A stretch of DNA of 64,000 nucleotides from Kiritimatiellia bacterium (GTDB lineage: Bacteria > Verrucomicrobiota > Kiritimatiellia > SLAD01). Under the pieces are notes generated by a model, which had not been told where the DNA came from, made no database searches, and saw only the letters and a list, made by a program, of their open reading frames with translations. Where the stretch lies: positions 1 to 64,000 of the forward strand of contig SLKG01000037.1 in assembly GCA_007134735.1 (NCBI GenBank). Reading direction: 5' to 3'. A program made the position numbers and the translations under genes. Below, piece by piece: positions 17,396 through 26,174 of the stretch; position 1 is the first letter of the stretch, and every line of letters starts with the position of its first letter.

Positions 17396-18428
17396 ACGTA
17401 AGATCCTCCGATTCCCTCGAAATGCCCGACTCCGCGGGCGAATGAATAAAGCAGCGCACATAATGGCCGTCGCCGAGATCCGTCATGCCCGGTTCCCGCG
17501 TCCAGCAGGTTTTACCCACGCGTTTCCGGCACCGCGGATGAAACATGCACCCGGGGGGCAGGGCGGCGCTGTGTGGTACCGTGCCCTCGATATGGGCGAG
17601 TTCCTCCCTTGGCCCCGTCATCTTGGGAATGGAATGAAGAAGATCGATCGTGTAGGGGTGTTTCGGGTTTTCGAACAATTCCCCGACCGGCGCGGCTTCG
17701 ACCACTTCGCCCATGTACATGACATAGACATAATCGACCATGTGCGCAATGACGCCGAGGTCGTGGGTGATCAGCATCAACGAAAGATTAAACTCTTTCT
17801 GTATCTTCTTGATCAGGCGCAGGACCTGGGCCTGGACGGTTACATCCAGCGCGGTGGTCGGTTCGTCGGCAATCAGCAGCCGGGGGTTGGAGGCGAGCGC
17901 CATGGCGATCATGGCACGTTGTCGCATGCCGCCGCTGAACTCGAACGGGTAGGCGTCCGCGCGTTGTTCCGGATCCGGAATTCCGACATGTCCGAGCAGA
18001 TCAACCACCCGTTTCCGGATGGCCTCCTCATCCATGTCCGAATGAATGCGGAGTACTTCGGAAATCTGGTTGTAGAGAGTATGCACGGGGCTGAACGCGG
18101 TCATGGGTTCCTGGAAGATCATCGCGATTTCCCCGCCGCGGATCTGCCGGATCGTTTTGCCCTTCTCGTCCAGTTGTGCCAGGTCGATCGTCTCTCCGTT
18201 CTTGCGTTTGAATCGCAGGGCGCCGCGAACAATTTCGCCGCCGCGGGGCAATATGCGCAACAGGGCATAGGCCGTCATGGTCTTTCCGCATCCGCTTTCT
18301 CCGACCACGCCGACCGATTTTCCGGAGGGAATGGAGAGCGAGACGCCGTTCAGCGGTTTAATTACGCCCTCGTCGCGGTAGAACCGGATAAACAGGTCTT
18401 CGACTTCTACAATATTCTCTTCTTTCAT
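17388..18428 (-). CDS. oppD: Oligopeptide ABC transporter ATP-binding protein (OppD-type)
   Basis: A 346-residue ATPase of the peptide/nickel family. Walker A is GESGCGKTM, signature [10 protein letters not shown], Walker [13 protein letters not shown], with the H-loop in LITHDLGV. The C-terminal segment ([16 protein letters not shown]) is the usual cysteine-rich tail. I use the ATG at 18428, since the 33 preceding residues in frame lie over the oppC 3' end. It overlaps oppF by 8 bases and follows oppC by 31. Confidence 0.95.
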   Translation of the reverse strand: MKEENIVEVEDLFIRFYRDEGVIKPLNGVSLSIPSGKSVGVVGESGCGKTMTAYALLRILPRGGEIVRGALRFKRKNGETIDLAQLDEKGKTIRQIRGGEIAMIFQEPMTAFSPVHTLYNQISEVLRIHSDMDEEAIRKRVVDLLGHVGIPDPEQRADAYPFEFSGGMRQRAMIAMALASNPRLLIADEPTTALDVTVQAQVLRLIKKIQKEFNLSLMLITHDLGVIAHMVDYVYVMYMGEVVEAAPVGELFENPKHPYTIDLLHSIPKMTGPREELAHIEGTVPHSAALPPGCMFHPRCRKRVGKTCWTREPGMTDLGDGHYVRCFIHSPAESGISRESEDLTYA

Positions 18429-18459
18429 AAGCGATACGCCTTTGTTACGGCGTGCCCGG

Positions 18460-19644
18460 CTAGTCCGAATACGGATCGGCCGCGTCACGAAGCCCGTCGC
18501 CGAGTACGTTGAACGCCAGCACCACAATAATCACAAAAAGGCCCGGATACATAAGCCAGGGCGCCATGGCCAGCACCTGGAAATTCTGGGCCTGCTGCAA
18601 AAGGACCCCCCAGCTCACCACCGGGGGCCGCAAGCCGATTCCGAGAAAGCTCAACGCCGTTTCCCCGAGGATCATGCCCGGCACGGCCAGCGTGGCGGAG
18701 GCGATGATATGGCTCAGAAACGAAGGAACCATGTGCCGGAAAATGATCGACGTCTCGTGGGTGCCGCACAACCGGGCGGCCACGACGAAGTCCTCTTCCC
18801 GGAGCGCGAGGAACTTCCCGCGCACCACGCGGGCCAGGCCGGTCCACCCGAGAAACGAAAGGATCACGGTGATGCCGAAATAGATGCGCAGGGCGGACCA
18901 ATGGCCGGGAAGGGCGGCGCTCAAGGCCATCCAGAGCGGCAAGTGCGGAATGCAGATGAGCACCTCGATAATTCGCTGGATGACGTTATCGGTAATTCCC
19001 CCAAAATAGCCCGCGATGCCGCCCAGCAAAATGCCGATGACAAAAGTCAGGAGGACGCCGATCAGGCCGATGGTCAGGGATATGCGGGAACCGTAGATGG
19101 TACGGCTCAACACATCGCGCCCCAGTTGATCGGTGCCCATCAGGTAGGCGCGGCCGTGTTCCAAACCGAACAGACGGCGTTCCATGGGAATCAGGTTCCA
19201 GAGTTTGTACGGCTCCCCCCGGGGGAAGAATACGATCGGTCTTCGGTCCTCGGTGTCCGGGGTGTACAGGCGCCGCCAGGTTTCGGAATCGATTTCCATG
19301 CGATAGCCGTACACGAATGGGCGCAGATGAAACCGGCCGTCCTCATCCACAAACCGGATGGTTTGGGGCGGCGCGAGAATGTGCGTCACATCGCGCGTTG
19401 AGGGATCATAAGGCGCGAAAAACTCGCAGAAGGCCGCGACGATATAGAAAATGAACATAATGACACCGCCGATGAGGGCGAGCTTGTGTTTCCGAAAGCG
19501 CCACCACATCAGCTTCCACTGCGATGCAAACACCACCCGGCTTTCTTCCGGCGGCGCCCCGGAATCGTCGACACCGGCGGCGTCGCCTGCGTCGGCCGGT
19601 GCTCCCGGGGGAATCGGCAAGTTGGTTGTTTCGTCGTTGTTCAT
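18460..19644 (-). CDS. oppC: Oligopeptide ABC permease (OppC-type), with enlarged loop
   Basis: A 394-residue inner-membrane permease. N-terminal cytoplasmic residues about 1-45 lead into the first helix (HKLALIGGVIMFIFYIVAAFCEFFAPYDP). The C-terminal half carries the EAA loop region (VAARLCGTHETSIIFRHMVP) and the usual five further helices. The loop between helix 1 and GTDQLGRDVLSR is about 100 residues long, rich in Arg, Phe and Tyr, which is longer than in ordinary OppC. It probably sits on the periplasmic side. The start at 19644 is uncertain: the ribosome site is weak and the gap to the oppB stop is only 10 bases. Confidence 0.93.
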   Translation of the reverse strand: MNNDETTNLPIPPGAPADAGDAAGVDDSGAPPEESRVVFASQWKLMWWRFRKHKLALIGGVIMFIFYIVAAFCEFFAPYDPSTRDVTHILAPPQTIRFVDEDGRFHLRPFVYGYRMEIDSETWRRLYTPDTEDRRPIVFFPRGEPYKLWNLIPMERRLFGLEHGRAYLMGTDQLGRDVLSRTIYGSRISLTIGLIGVLLTFVIGILLGGIAGYFGGITDNVIQRIIEVLICIPHLPLWMALSAALPGHWSALRIYFGITVILSFLGWTGLARVVRGKFLALREEDFVVAARLCGTHETSIIFRHMVPSFLSHIIASATLAVPGMILGETALSFLGIGLRPPVVSWGVLLQQAQNFQVLAMAPWLMYPGLFVIIVVLAFNVLGDGLRDAADPYSD

Positions 19645-19654
19645 AATTTCGGCA

Positions 19655-20638
19655 TCAATCGTAACGAATTCTCGGATCCAATGCGGCCAGCGCAAGGTCG
19701 GATATCAGGGTGCCCAGCACCGTCAACGTGCTCATGATCATAATAAGACTTCCCGCGAGAAACATATCCTGCGTCATCAATGAACTCAGAAGAAGAGGCC
19801 CGATGGTGGGGAGATTGAGCACCACCCCGACGATGGCGTCACCCGAGAAGATCATGGGCAACATCCAGCCGATGGTGCTGATGAAGGGGTTGATGGCGAT
19901 CCGGACGGGGTACTTGAAGATCAGCCGCAAGCTTCCGACGCCCTTGGCCCGGGCCGTGACGACATACGGTTTCTGGAGTTCATCCAGCAGGTTGGCCCGC
20001 ATCACGCGCACCAGGCCCGCCGTGCCGGCCATGCCCACGACCACCATGGGGATCCAGAGATGCTTAAGCAGATCGACGAATTTTCCAAAAGAGAACGGTT
20101 CCCCCATGTATTCCGGCGAGAACAAGCCGCCAATCGTCGTCCCGAAATAGCGGTGCCCCAGATACATGAGTCCCAGTGCGAGCAGAAAATTGGGTGTGGC
20201 CATACCCAGAAAGGCAATGATGGTGAAGGTGTAATCGGACGCGGAATATTGACGGATGGCGGAATAGAAACCAATGGGGAAACCGATGACCCAGGTGAAC
20301 AGAACACAGGAAATTGCAATGAGCACGGTATATCCAAGGCGGTCGTACACGAGGACATTGACGGGTTGTTCCTGGACGATGGAGTAACCGAAATCACCGC
20401 GCAGAAATCCGGTAACCCAGCGAAAATATTGAACGGGCATCGGGTCATCCAGGTGAAAACGCGCGCGCAGGGCGGCGATTTGCGCCTCGGAAACCTCCGC
20501 TCCTTCGGCGTGCAGTTCCGCAAGACGGGACGTAATGGCGTCACCGGGCGGCAGCTGGATCAGAAAGAATACCAGCATGGAGATCGCCACCAGGGTGGGG
20601 ATCATCACCATCAAACGTCTTAGAATAAAGTGTACCAT
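19655..20638 (-). CDS. oppB: Oligopeptide ABC permease (OppB-type)
   Basis: A 327-residue inner-membrane permease with six hydrophobic segments, starting MVHFILRRLMVMIPTLVAISMLVFFL. The EAA-type loop is in the segment YVVTARAKGVGSLRLIFKYPVRIAINP. It pairs with OppC to form the channel for periplasmic oligopeptides. It lies 47 bases after the binding-protein gene and 10 before oppC, in one operon. Confidence 0.95.
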   Translation of the reverse strand: MVHFILRRLMVMIPTLVAISMLVFFLIQLPPGDAITSRLAELHAEGAEVSEAQIAALRARFHLDDPMPVQYFRWVTGFLRGDFGYSIVQEQPVNVLVYDRLGYTVLIAISCVLFTWVIGFPIGFYSAIRQYSASDYTFTIIAFLGMATPNFLLALGLMYLGHRYFGTTIGGLFSPEYMGEPFSFGKFVDLLKHLWIPMVVVGMAGTAGLVRVMRANLLDELQKPYVVTARAKGVGSLRLIFKYPVRIAINPFISTIGWMLPMIFSGDAIVGVVLNLPTIGPLLLSSLMTQDMFLAGSLIMIMSTLTVLGTLISDLALAALDPRIRYD

Positions 20639-20685
20639 GATTGTCCTACTGATCAGGACCGGGTTCCCGGTTCCTGTGTACTATC

Positions 20686-22767
20686 TCATTCCTCCGCCTC
20701 CAAATACCAGCTTTCCGCATAATAGGGTGTAGTCCATCGGTTATCCCAGCCCCAATACCCCCGCGTCGGGACATTGCGCAGCCGGGTGCTGACCACGAGA
20801 GGTTGGGGCGCGAGGCCCACGGTGCCGATGACCCACAGATTCTCCGCCTGGGCGCCCAGGATTTTTCTCCCCAGTTCGAGGCGGCGCTCCGGATCCATGC
20901 TCATTCGGAATTCCCGATACCAATCCAGAACCTGGCGGGCTTCCGGAATCGGTTCCTCCCCGCTTTCGCCGTCGGACCGATACCATTCGACCCAGAGCGG
21001 CCAGATGCTGACTTGCCAATCCCTCAAAATCGGAACAAACCAGATGGGCTCGGTCGTGAACAGAATGTCGGTAGTCCGGTCCGCGTGCCAGAGCGTGGCC
21101 TCCATCATATTGCCCACGGAACGCGAATGTTGAAGAGAGGCGCTGATTTCGCGCAGACTGACATGTATGCCGATATCGCGCCAATGGGCCGTCACCAGTT
21201 CCATGGTCTCCATCTTGGGTGTTTCCAGTGCCAGCCATTCCAGCGTGATGTTCAAGGGACGGCCATTGGGGCGGTTGCGGCGGCCGTCCCCGGTCTGATC
21301 GACCAGGCCCATTTCGTCCAGGAGCCGGTTGGCTTCCTCCGGGTCATAGTACGCATAAGCGCTCGCGAATTCCTCGTCGAAGAAGATGCTGGACGAACTG
21401 ACCGTCGCCTGGCGTGGGGTGGCCCGGCCGAAATAGATCACCTCGTTGATTTCATCGCGATCGATGGCGATGGACAGGGCCCGGCGGAATCGCACATCGC
21501 GGAAGATTTCCCGCAGCACCGGATCGGGCGTGGTCAGGTTGAACTGGAGTATCACGTCCGACGCGTGGAGGCGGTTCCAGATAAAGGTTTCGTGTTTGCC
21601 GGCCGTTTCACCGAGCTTGAACAACGGGATGTCCGATGTCCGTAATCGCATGCCTTCAACCGTGATTTCGCCCGTGCCGGCCCGCGCGGTGAGCACTTCC
21701 TCGTCCAGGTCCTTGTGCATTTCAAAACGATCGATATACGGCAACTGGCGTCCTTCCGGATCGACTTTCGGGTAGTAGGGATTGCGCTCGAAGACGTCCA
21801 CCTGCATGGTGATGGATTTGAGACGGAAAGGGGTAATGACCGGGGTGCCCAGCACTTCCCGGGAATGGCGGCCGCCGTACACGCTCCAGAAATAGCCGAT
21901 CCAGTCCTGGTAACCCAATTGCCGTGCCCGGGCGCGCAATTCCTGGCGCTCGACAAAGTCAACATGATGATGCTTGAGGAAGTGTCGCGGCGCCACGTAG
22001 CGCTCGCTGACATGCGCCAGGTGTTCCCGGATGAAGGGTTGCGGTGTTTCGAAACGGTACTGGAACGTGGTCTCATCGATTACAATGCACTCGGCCTCGT
22101 TCAAGGGAGCCGGTTGTATCGGCGTTAATTCTTCATTTCTAAAAACATGGTCAAAATAGAATTTGAAATCAGCGGACGTGTACGGGTGCCCGTCCGACCA
22201 TTTCAGCCCTTCGCGGAGCTTGATGGTGGCGACGCGCCCGTCTTCGCTCACCTCCACCGATTCGGCCAGATTGGGAATGGCGCGTCGGGATTCCGGCCCG
22301 ATGCGCAACAGGGATTCCGGTGGATTCAGAATCCAATGATCCACCACCGTGGCCGTGCCGCCGTATCGCCCGACACCTTCATAGGGATGAATGACAATGG
22401 GATCGACGGGCAGTCGCTCTTCCACGGGCGGCAGTTCTCCTCGCTCGACGAGTTCCTTGAGCATCGGCGCTTCCTGGAAGGCGGTAATGCCCATTTCCGA
22501 CGCCGTCCGGGGCGGCTTGAACCATTCCGCCGGCCATGAATCCGGGGGAATCGAGCCGTCCGGTTCCGTGGCGGGCATTGGGTCGGAACGGCGTTCAAAC
22601 TCCACGCGGGGCGGTTCGGCAACCCGGTCCAATAACCATCCCAGAAACCAGATAGCGGCGATCAACAGGATAATCGCTTGAACCGCACCGCGCATTCGTT
22701 CCCAGAGGGATTGTGAACCGCGTGGACCGACGGGTTTGCGTTTCTTCTTTTCTCGTTTCCTGAACAT
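20686..22767 (-). CDS. Membrane-anchored oligopeptide-binding protein (SBP family 5)
   Basis: About 693 residues. The N-terminus is strongly basic (MFRKREKKKRKPVGPRG) and followed by one helix (AVQAIILLIAAIWFLGWLLDR) with no lipobox, so it is probably an uncleaved anchor. The body matches SBP_bac_5: VATIKLREGLKWSDGHPYTSADFKFYFDHV, SIAIDRDEINEVIYFG, and the C-terminal SWYLEAEE. It would bind oligopeptides for OppB/C/D/F encoded immediately downstream. I start at 22767 (AAGGAAACG upstream); the longer frame runs through tRNA-Arg and tandem repeats and is spurious. An uncleaved anchor is unusual compared with secreted or lipoprotein OppA. Confidence 0.93.
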   Translation of the reverse strand: MFRKREKKKRKPVGPRGSQSLWERMRGAVQAIILLIAAIWFLGWLLDRVAEPPRVEFERRSDPMPATEPDGSIPPDSWPAEWFKPPRTASEMGITAFQEAPMLKELVERGELPPVEERLPVDPIVIHPYEGVGRYGGTATVVDHWILNPPESLLRIGPESRRAIPNLAESVEVSEDGRVATIKLREGLKWSDGHPYTSADFKFYFDHVFRNEELTPIQPAPLNEAECIVIDETTFQYRFETPQPFIREHLAHVSERYVAPRHFLKHHHVDFVERQELRARARQLGYQDWIGYFWSVYGGRHSREVLGTPVITPFRLKSITMQVDVFERNPYYPKVDPEGRQLPYIDRFEMHKDLDEEVLTARAGTGEITVEGMRLRTSDIPLFKLGETAGKHETFIWNRLHASDVILQFNLTTPDPVLREIFRDVRFRRALSIAIDRDEINEVIYFGRATPRQATVSSSSIFFDEEFASAYAYYDPEEANRLLDEMGLVDQTGDGRRNRPNGRPLNITLEWLALETPKMETMELVTAHWRDIGIHVSLREISASLQHSRSVGNMMEATLWHADRTTDILFTTEPIWFVPILRDWQVSIWPLWVEWYRSDGESGEEPIPEARQVLDWYREFRMSMDPERRLELGRKILGAQAENLWVIGTVGLAPQPLVVSTRLRNVPTRGYWGWDNRWTTPYYAESWYLEAEE

Positions 22768-22813
22768 GTAAGAACGTTTCCTTGCTGACAACCATCCGGC
22801 CGGCGCGCTCGAC

Positions 22814-22947
22814 TCGACAGGACCCCGCACATGCGGGGCAAGCTCGAACGCTGTTCTCGCCCTGTCTCGTGCTGGCGCACTCGACAGAACCCCGCACATG
22901 CGGGGCAAGCTCGAACGTTGTTCTCGCCCTGTCTCGTGCTGGCGCAC
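22814..22947. repeat. Two 67-bp tandem repeats seeded by the tRNA-Arg 3' end
   Basis: Two 67-bp units begin TCGACAGGACCCC (22814) and TCGACAGAACCCC (22881), and a third copy of the first 11 bases occurs inside tRNA-Arg at 22948. Each unit contains a CCCCGCACATGCGGGG hairpin, GCTCGAACG.TGTTCTCGCCCTGTCTCGTGC, and ends GGCGCAC, which is the tRNA acceptor/CCA end. They lie directly downstream of the tRNA and before the binding-protein gene. Confidence 0.85.
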
Positions 22948-23016
22948 TCGACAGGACTCGAACCTGTAACCCTCTGATCCGAAGTCAGATGCTCTATCCA
23001 ATTGAGCTACGAGTGC
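22940..23016 (-). tRNA. tRNA-Arg (anticodon TCG)
   Basis: A cloverleaf is readable on the minus strand: acceptor GCACTCG / CGAGTGC, D arm AGCTCAATTGGATAGAGC, anticodon stem TCTGA-CTTCGGA-TCAGA giving anticodon TCG (reads CGA arginine codons), and T arm with GGTTCGAGTCC. CCA is encoded (22940-22942). The 3' end is repeated downstream in tandem. Confidence 0.93.
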
Positions 23017-23152
23017 CTCAATACTCGGCCGTAGTATGATTTCCAGCGAATGCGATGTCAAATCGTGTTATCAATGTCTTTGCGCCCGTGCCGCCCCGGT
23101 TCCGGGGCGCGATGGCGCTCCCGCGGAGGGCCCAATTCTTTTCTCCGTGATC

Positions 23153-23845
23153 TTACCCGTTCGCCATCAAACACTTTTCCATCGCCGCGTGTAGTTCCCG
23201 CAGCGATTCGAATACCGGCACGCCACAGGCTCCCAGGCGGTCGCGGTGCTGATTCCCGGCCGCCACCAGTGCGCATTGAGCCCCCATGGCGCGCGCCACC
23301 TCGTAATCGTGTTCGGTGTCGCCGATCATCAGGATTTCCTTCGGGGCGTATCCGGTGGAGGCCGCCCACGCCCGGCCCTTGTCCAGTTTGCCCGCCGCGT
23401 AATGATCGTCATTGCCGATGACGTCATCGAAATAATGGCGTACGCCGAAATGTGCAAGCAGGGTTTCCAGCGTCTCGTGTTTATAGGCCGACAGAACCGA
23501 TTGACGTATTCCGGCGCGATATATCGCATCCAGGAGTTCCGTGGCATGGGGGTGTAATCCGCTTTCCAGTCGCCGCCGTTCGTATTCAAGAATGAATTCC
23601 GTGCCGACTTCCGCGAACGATTCCCGGGCCAGGTCCACGCCGGCCGCCCGGTAGAAGTTTTCGACCGGAAATCCGAATGTGTGCAGATAGCGGGCCATGG
23701 TCAATGCGGGCAATCCGCGCCGTTGCAACATGTTGTTGAACACATCGAGACACAACGCCGCGTCATCAAACAACGTACCGTTCCAGTCCCAGGCGATATG
23801 CCGGATCGGTGCGGCGAATGCGAATTTGGAATCGGTATCTTGCAT
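23153..23845 (-). CDS. HAD-superfamily hydrolase (phosphoglycolate-phosphatase-like)
   Basis: A 230-residue haloacid-dehalogenase-fold phosphatase. Motif I is DWNGTLFDD, where the usual DxDGT has Asn at the third position (D20 nucleophile, N22); this variant is common in Gph-like proteins. The last motif is MIGDTEHDYEVARAMGAQ. The cap region lies between. The likely substrate is a small phosphate ester, by similarity to phosphoglycolate phosphatases; the exact one is unknown. It lies divergent to the GH20 gene, 62 bases away, and its 3' end is about 135 bases from the tRNA-Arg gene. Confidence 0.88.
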   Translation of the reverse strand: MQDTDSKFAFAAPIRHIAWDWNGTLFDDAALCLDVFNNMLQRRGLPALTMARYLHTFGFPVENFYRAAGVDLARESFAEVGTEFILEYERRRLESGLHPHATELLDAIYRAGIRQSVLSAYKHETLETLLAHFGVRHYFDDVIGNDDHYAAGKLDKGRAWAASTGYAPKEILMIGDTEHDYEVARAMGAQCALVAAGNQHRDRLGACGVPVFESLRELHAAMEKCLMANG

Positions 23846-23870
23846 GTATTTAAGTAGTCCATGCTATAAT
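23840..23870 (+). promoter_or_regulatory. Probable sigma-70 promoter of the GH20 gene
   Basis: An exact TATAAT at 23865-23870 preceded by TGC (extended -10), with TTGCAT at 23840-23845 (19-bp spacing). It lies 38 bases before the ATG at 23908, which has GGAGGA seven bases upstream. Confidence 0.6.
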
Positions 23871-23907
23871 GGAAAACGTGATGGAACAAGGGTTGGAGGA
23901 ATAATCC

Positions 23908-25779
23908 ATGAACCAACAACCACATGACCCTATACCGAAACCCATTTACTGGGACCCCTCCGCGACCCCGCCGGATGTGGCCGGCGCACTGGATGCGCTG
24001 GCCGAAGAATATCCCCTGGCGGCCGGGGAGGGCCCGTCTTCCGGCGCGTTACGGCGCGTCACCTTTGAGCCGGGATTCGGGGATTCCGGCGTAGATGTCT
24101 CGGAGGAGGGCGCCCGCACCGTAATCCGGTACGGCCGTTTGGCCGACGCGTTGCGCGGAGTCGGAGGGCTCTTGTCGGGCCTCGCGCGCCGGGAAGGCAC
24201 CTCGTTTCAATCCTTGGGGCTGATGCTCGATTGCTCGCGCAATGCGGTGATGAAGCCCGAACACGTGCAACGCTGGATGCGGCGTATGGCTTTGCTGGGA
24301 TACAACCGGCTTATGCTCTACACCGAAGACACCTATGCCCTGCCCGGAGAAGACTATTTCGGGTATTTGCGCGGGGGCTATACGGAGGATGAACTGAAAC
24401 AGTTGGATGCGTACGCGTCGCGCCTGGGCATCGAACTGATCGGATGCATCCAGACGCTCGGGCATCTCGAACAGATGTTGAAATGGTCCGCCTACGCCGA
24501 CATCAGGGATACGGCGTCCGTATTATTGGTGGATGAAGACCGGACCTATGAATTGATTGAAAAGATGATTGCGCGGTGCGCGGATTGTTATCGGTCCCGC
24601 CGCTTGCATGTGGGGATGGACGAAGCGCACGGTCTGGGGCGCGGCCGCTTCATGGACCGGCACGGATACGAACGCGCGTACGATTTGTTCAACCGGCACT
24701 TGAAACGCGTATGCGGAATCTGCCGGCGCCACGGCCTGGAGCCCATGATCTGGTCCGACATGTTTTTCCGCATGGGCAATTCCCGGCAAAGTTATTACGA
24801 CCCGGAAACCGTCATACCCGACGAGGTCAAGCAGGGCATTCCGAAAGACGTTCGGCTCGTATATTGGGACTATGAACACGAGGAGCCGGCTTTCTATGAG
24901 GACTGGATCGCGCGTCATCGCGCGTTGGGGTTCGAGCCGGTCATGGCGTCCGGCCTTCATATCTGGGGGGCGCATCTGTGGTATGGGCATGATACCACGA
25001 CGCGCCGCATGCTTCCGTGTGTGAGCGCCTGCCGCAACGCCGGTGTCCAGGATATCTTCTTCACGTTGTGGGGCGACGACGGCGCCTATGCGGAATACGA
25101 TTCCGCGTTGGCGGGCGTGGTCCTGGCGGCGGAAAGCGCGTATGGGGGCGATGCCGGCGGGGAAGAAGTGGCCGCGCAATTCGCCGCCGTATGCGGCGCC
25201 GATTTCAAGGCCGTACTACAGGGCGCGGACATTCAGAAACGCATCCGGGCGGGATTACTGCTCTGGGACGATCCCCTGTTGAAGATCTACTGGAAGAATG
25301 AACGGCTTCAAACCCAACGCATCTGGGACCGGGTGTTGCGGGATTACAACGGATTGTTGCGGCGATTAAAGCCGTTCCGGGACCTGACGGAGCCGGTCGA
25401 CTTTCACCATATAGGCACCGTCCTCACTTTTCTGCGCGACAAGATCAAGGTTCAACTCGCCGTGGAGCAGGCGTATGCCGCCCGGGATGCCGAGGCATTG
25501 TTTTCCGCGTGCCGGAAAGCCCGTCGCATGGCGCGCCGCACCGACGACTTGGAACAGACCTTCCGGCGGCAATGGATGCGCCGCAACAAACCGCATGGGT
25601 TCGAGACCATCCAGATCCGGCTGGGGGGACAGCGTCAGCGCTGGCGGGAACTGGCCGCGCGGTTGGAGGAGCTTACGGAAGGCCGAATCGACGCCATTCC
25701 CGAGCTTGACGAAACCCCGGCTGCTCCCATCACCCTGCTGTCCCGCTGGCGCGATATCGCGGGAGGAGGGATTGTGTGA
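23908..25779 (+). CDS. GH20-family beta-N-acetylhexosaminidase-like glycosidase
   Basis: A 623-residue glycoside hydrolase. Residues about 100-460 form the TIM barrel: LGLMLDCSRNAVMKPEHVQRWMRRMALLGYNRLMLYTED, and the Asp-Glu catalytic pair in HVGMDEAHGLG (D238, E239), the acetamido-anchimeric mechanism of GH20. An N-terminal alpha/beta domain and a C-terminal helical domain (LTEPVDFHHIG onwards) flank it. There is no signal peptide, so it acts on imported amino-sugar oligosaccharides or on peptidoglycan/chitin fragments in the cytoplasm. It has a clear promoter and GGAGGA ribosome site. Confidence 0.88.
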   Translation: MNQQPHDPIPKPIYWDPSATPPDVAGALDALAEEYPLAAGEGPSSGALRRVTFEPGFGDSGVDVSEEGARTVIRYGRLADALRGVGGLLSGLARREGTSFQSLGLMLDCSRNAVMKPEHVQRWMRRMALLGYNRLMLYTEDTYALPGEDYFGYLRGGYTEDELKQLDAYASRLGIELIGCIQTLGHLEQMLKWSAYADIRDTASVLLVDEDRTYELIEKMIARCADCYRSRRLHVGMDEAHGLGRGRFMDRHGYERAYDLFNRHLKRVCGICRRHGLEPMIWSDMFFRMGNSRQSYYDPETVIPDEVKQGIPKDVRLVYWDYEHEEPAFYEDWIARHRALGFEPVMASGLHIWGAHLWYGHDTTTRRMLPCVSACRNAGVQDIFFTLWGDDGAYAEYDSALAGVVLAAESAYGGDAGGEEVAAQFAAVCGADFKAVLQGADIQKRIRAGLLLWDDPLLKIYWKNERLQTQRIWDRVLRDYNGLLRRLKPFRDLTEPVDFHHIGTVLTFLRDKIKVQLAVEQAYAARDAEALFSACRKARRMARRTDDLEQTFRRQWMRRNKPHGFETIQIRLGGQRQRWRELAARLEELTEGRIDAIPELDETPAAPITLLSRWRDIAGGGIV

Positions 25780-25919
25780 GCCGGGGGAGAATGACCTCTG
25801 CGCTTGACTATCGCCGCCGGGGGGCGGATTAATAGGAGCGCACAAGGCACGCCGCGCGACAGCCCTCCGGCTTCTCGCGTGGCGGGCATGATGTTGGAGC
25901 GTGTTTTGGAACCCGCTCT

Positions 25920-25993
25920 CGGGGCGTAGCGCAGCCTGGTAGCGCGTCAGCTTTGGGAGCTGAAAGTCGCCGGTTCAAATCCGGCCGCCCCGA
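25920..25993 (+). tRNA. tRNA-Pro (anticodon TGG)
   Basis: Acceptor CGGGGCG / CGCCCCG with C1-G72 typical of tRNA-Pro, discriminator A, D arm AGCGCAGCCTGGTAGCGC, anticodon stem TCAGC-TTTGGGA-GCTGA giving TGG, and T arm GCCGG-TTCAAAT-CCGGC. CCA is not encoded. Confidence 0.95.
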
Positions 25994-26005
25994 TAGCGGG
26001 TTTCA

Positions 26006-26096
26006 TGGCGGAGAGGGAGGGATTCGAACCCCCGAGACGCTCATCACGTCTACGCGAACTCCAATCGCGCGCATTAGTCCACTCTGCCACCTCTCC
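26006..26096 (-). tRNA. tRNA-Ser (anticodon GGA)
   Basis: On the minus strand: acceptor GGAGAGG / CCTCTCC, anticodon stem CGCGA-TTGGAGT-TCGCG giving GGA, a long variable arm (TAGACGTGATGAGCGTCT region) as expected for serine tRNA, and T arm GGGGG-TTCGAAT-CCCTC. CCA is encoded (26006-26008). Confidence 0.95.
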
Positions 26097-26174
26097 CCGG
26101 GGATTCCGTAATTTGCCTGTGACGCCGTGTTCTGTCAACCTCCGGGCGGGCGGGGCGTTCGTTCCCGGAACGCA

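Noticed and set aside
17145-18512. Long plus-strand reading frame (455 codons) opposite oppD and oppF
   Set aside because: It is the antisense of two clear ABC ATPase genes and has no family features; long antisense frames are expected at this GC content.
22768-23061. N-terminal extension of the peptide-binding protein
   Set aside because: It reads through tRNA-Arg and its tandem repeats; the correct start has a ribosome site at 22767.
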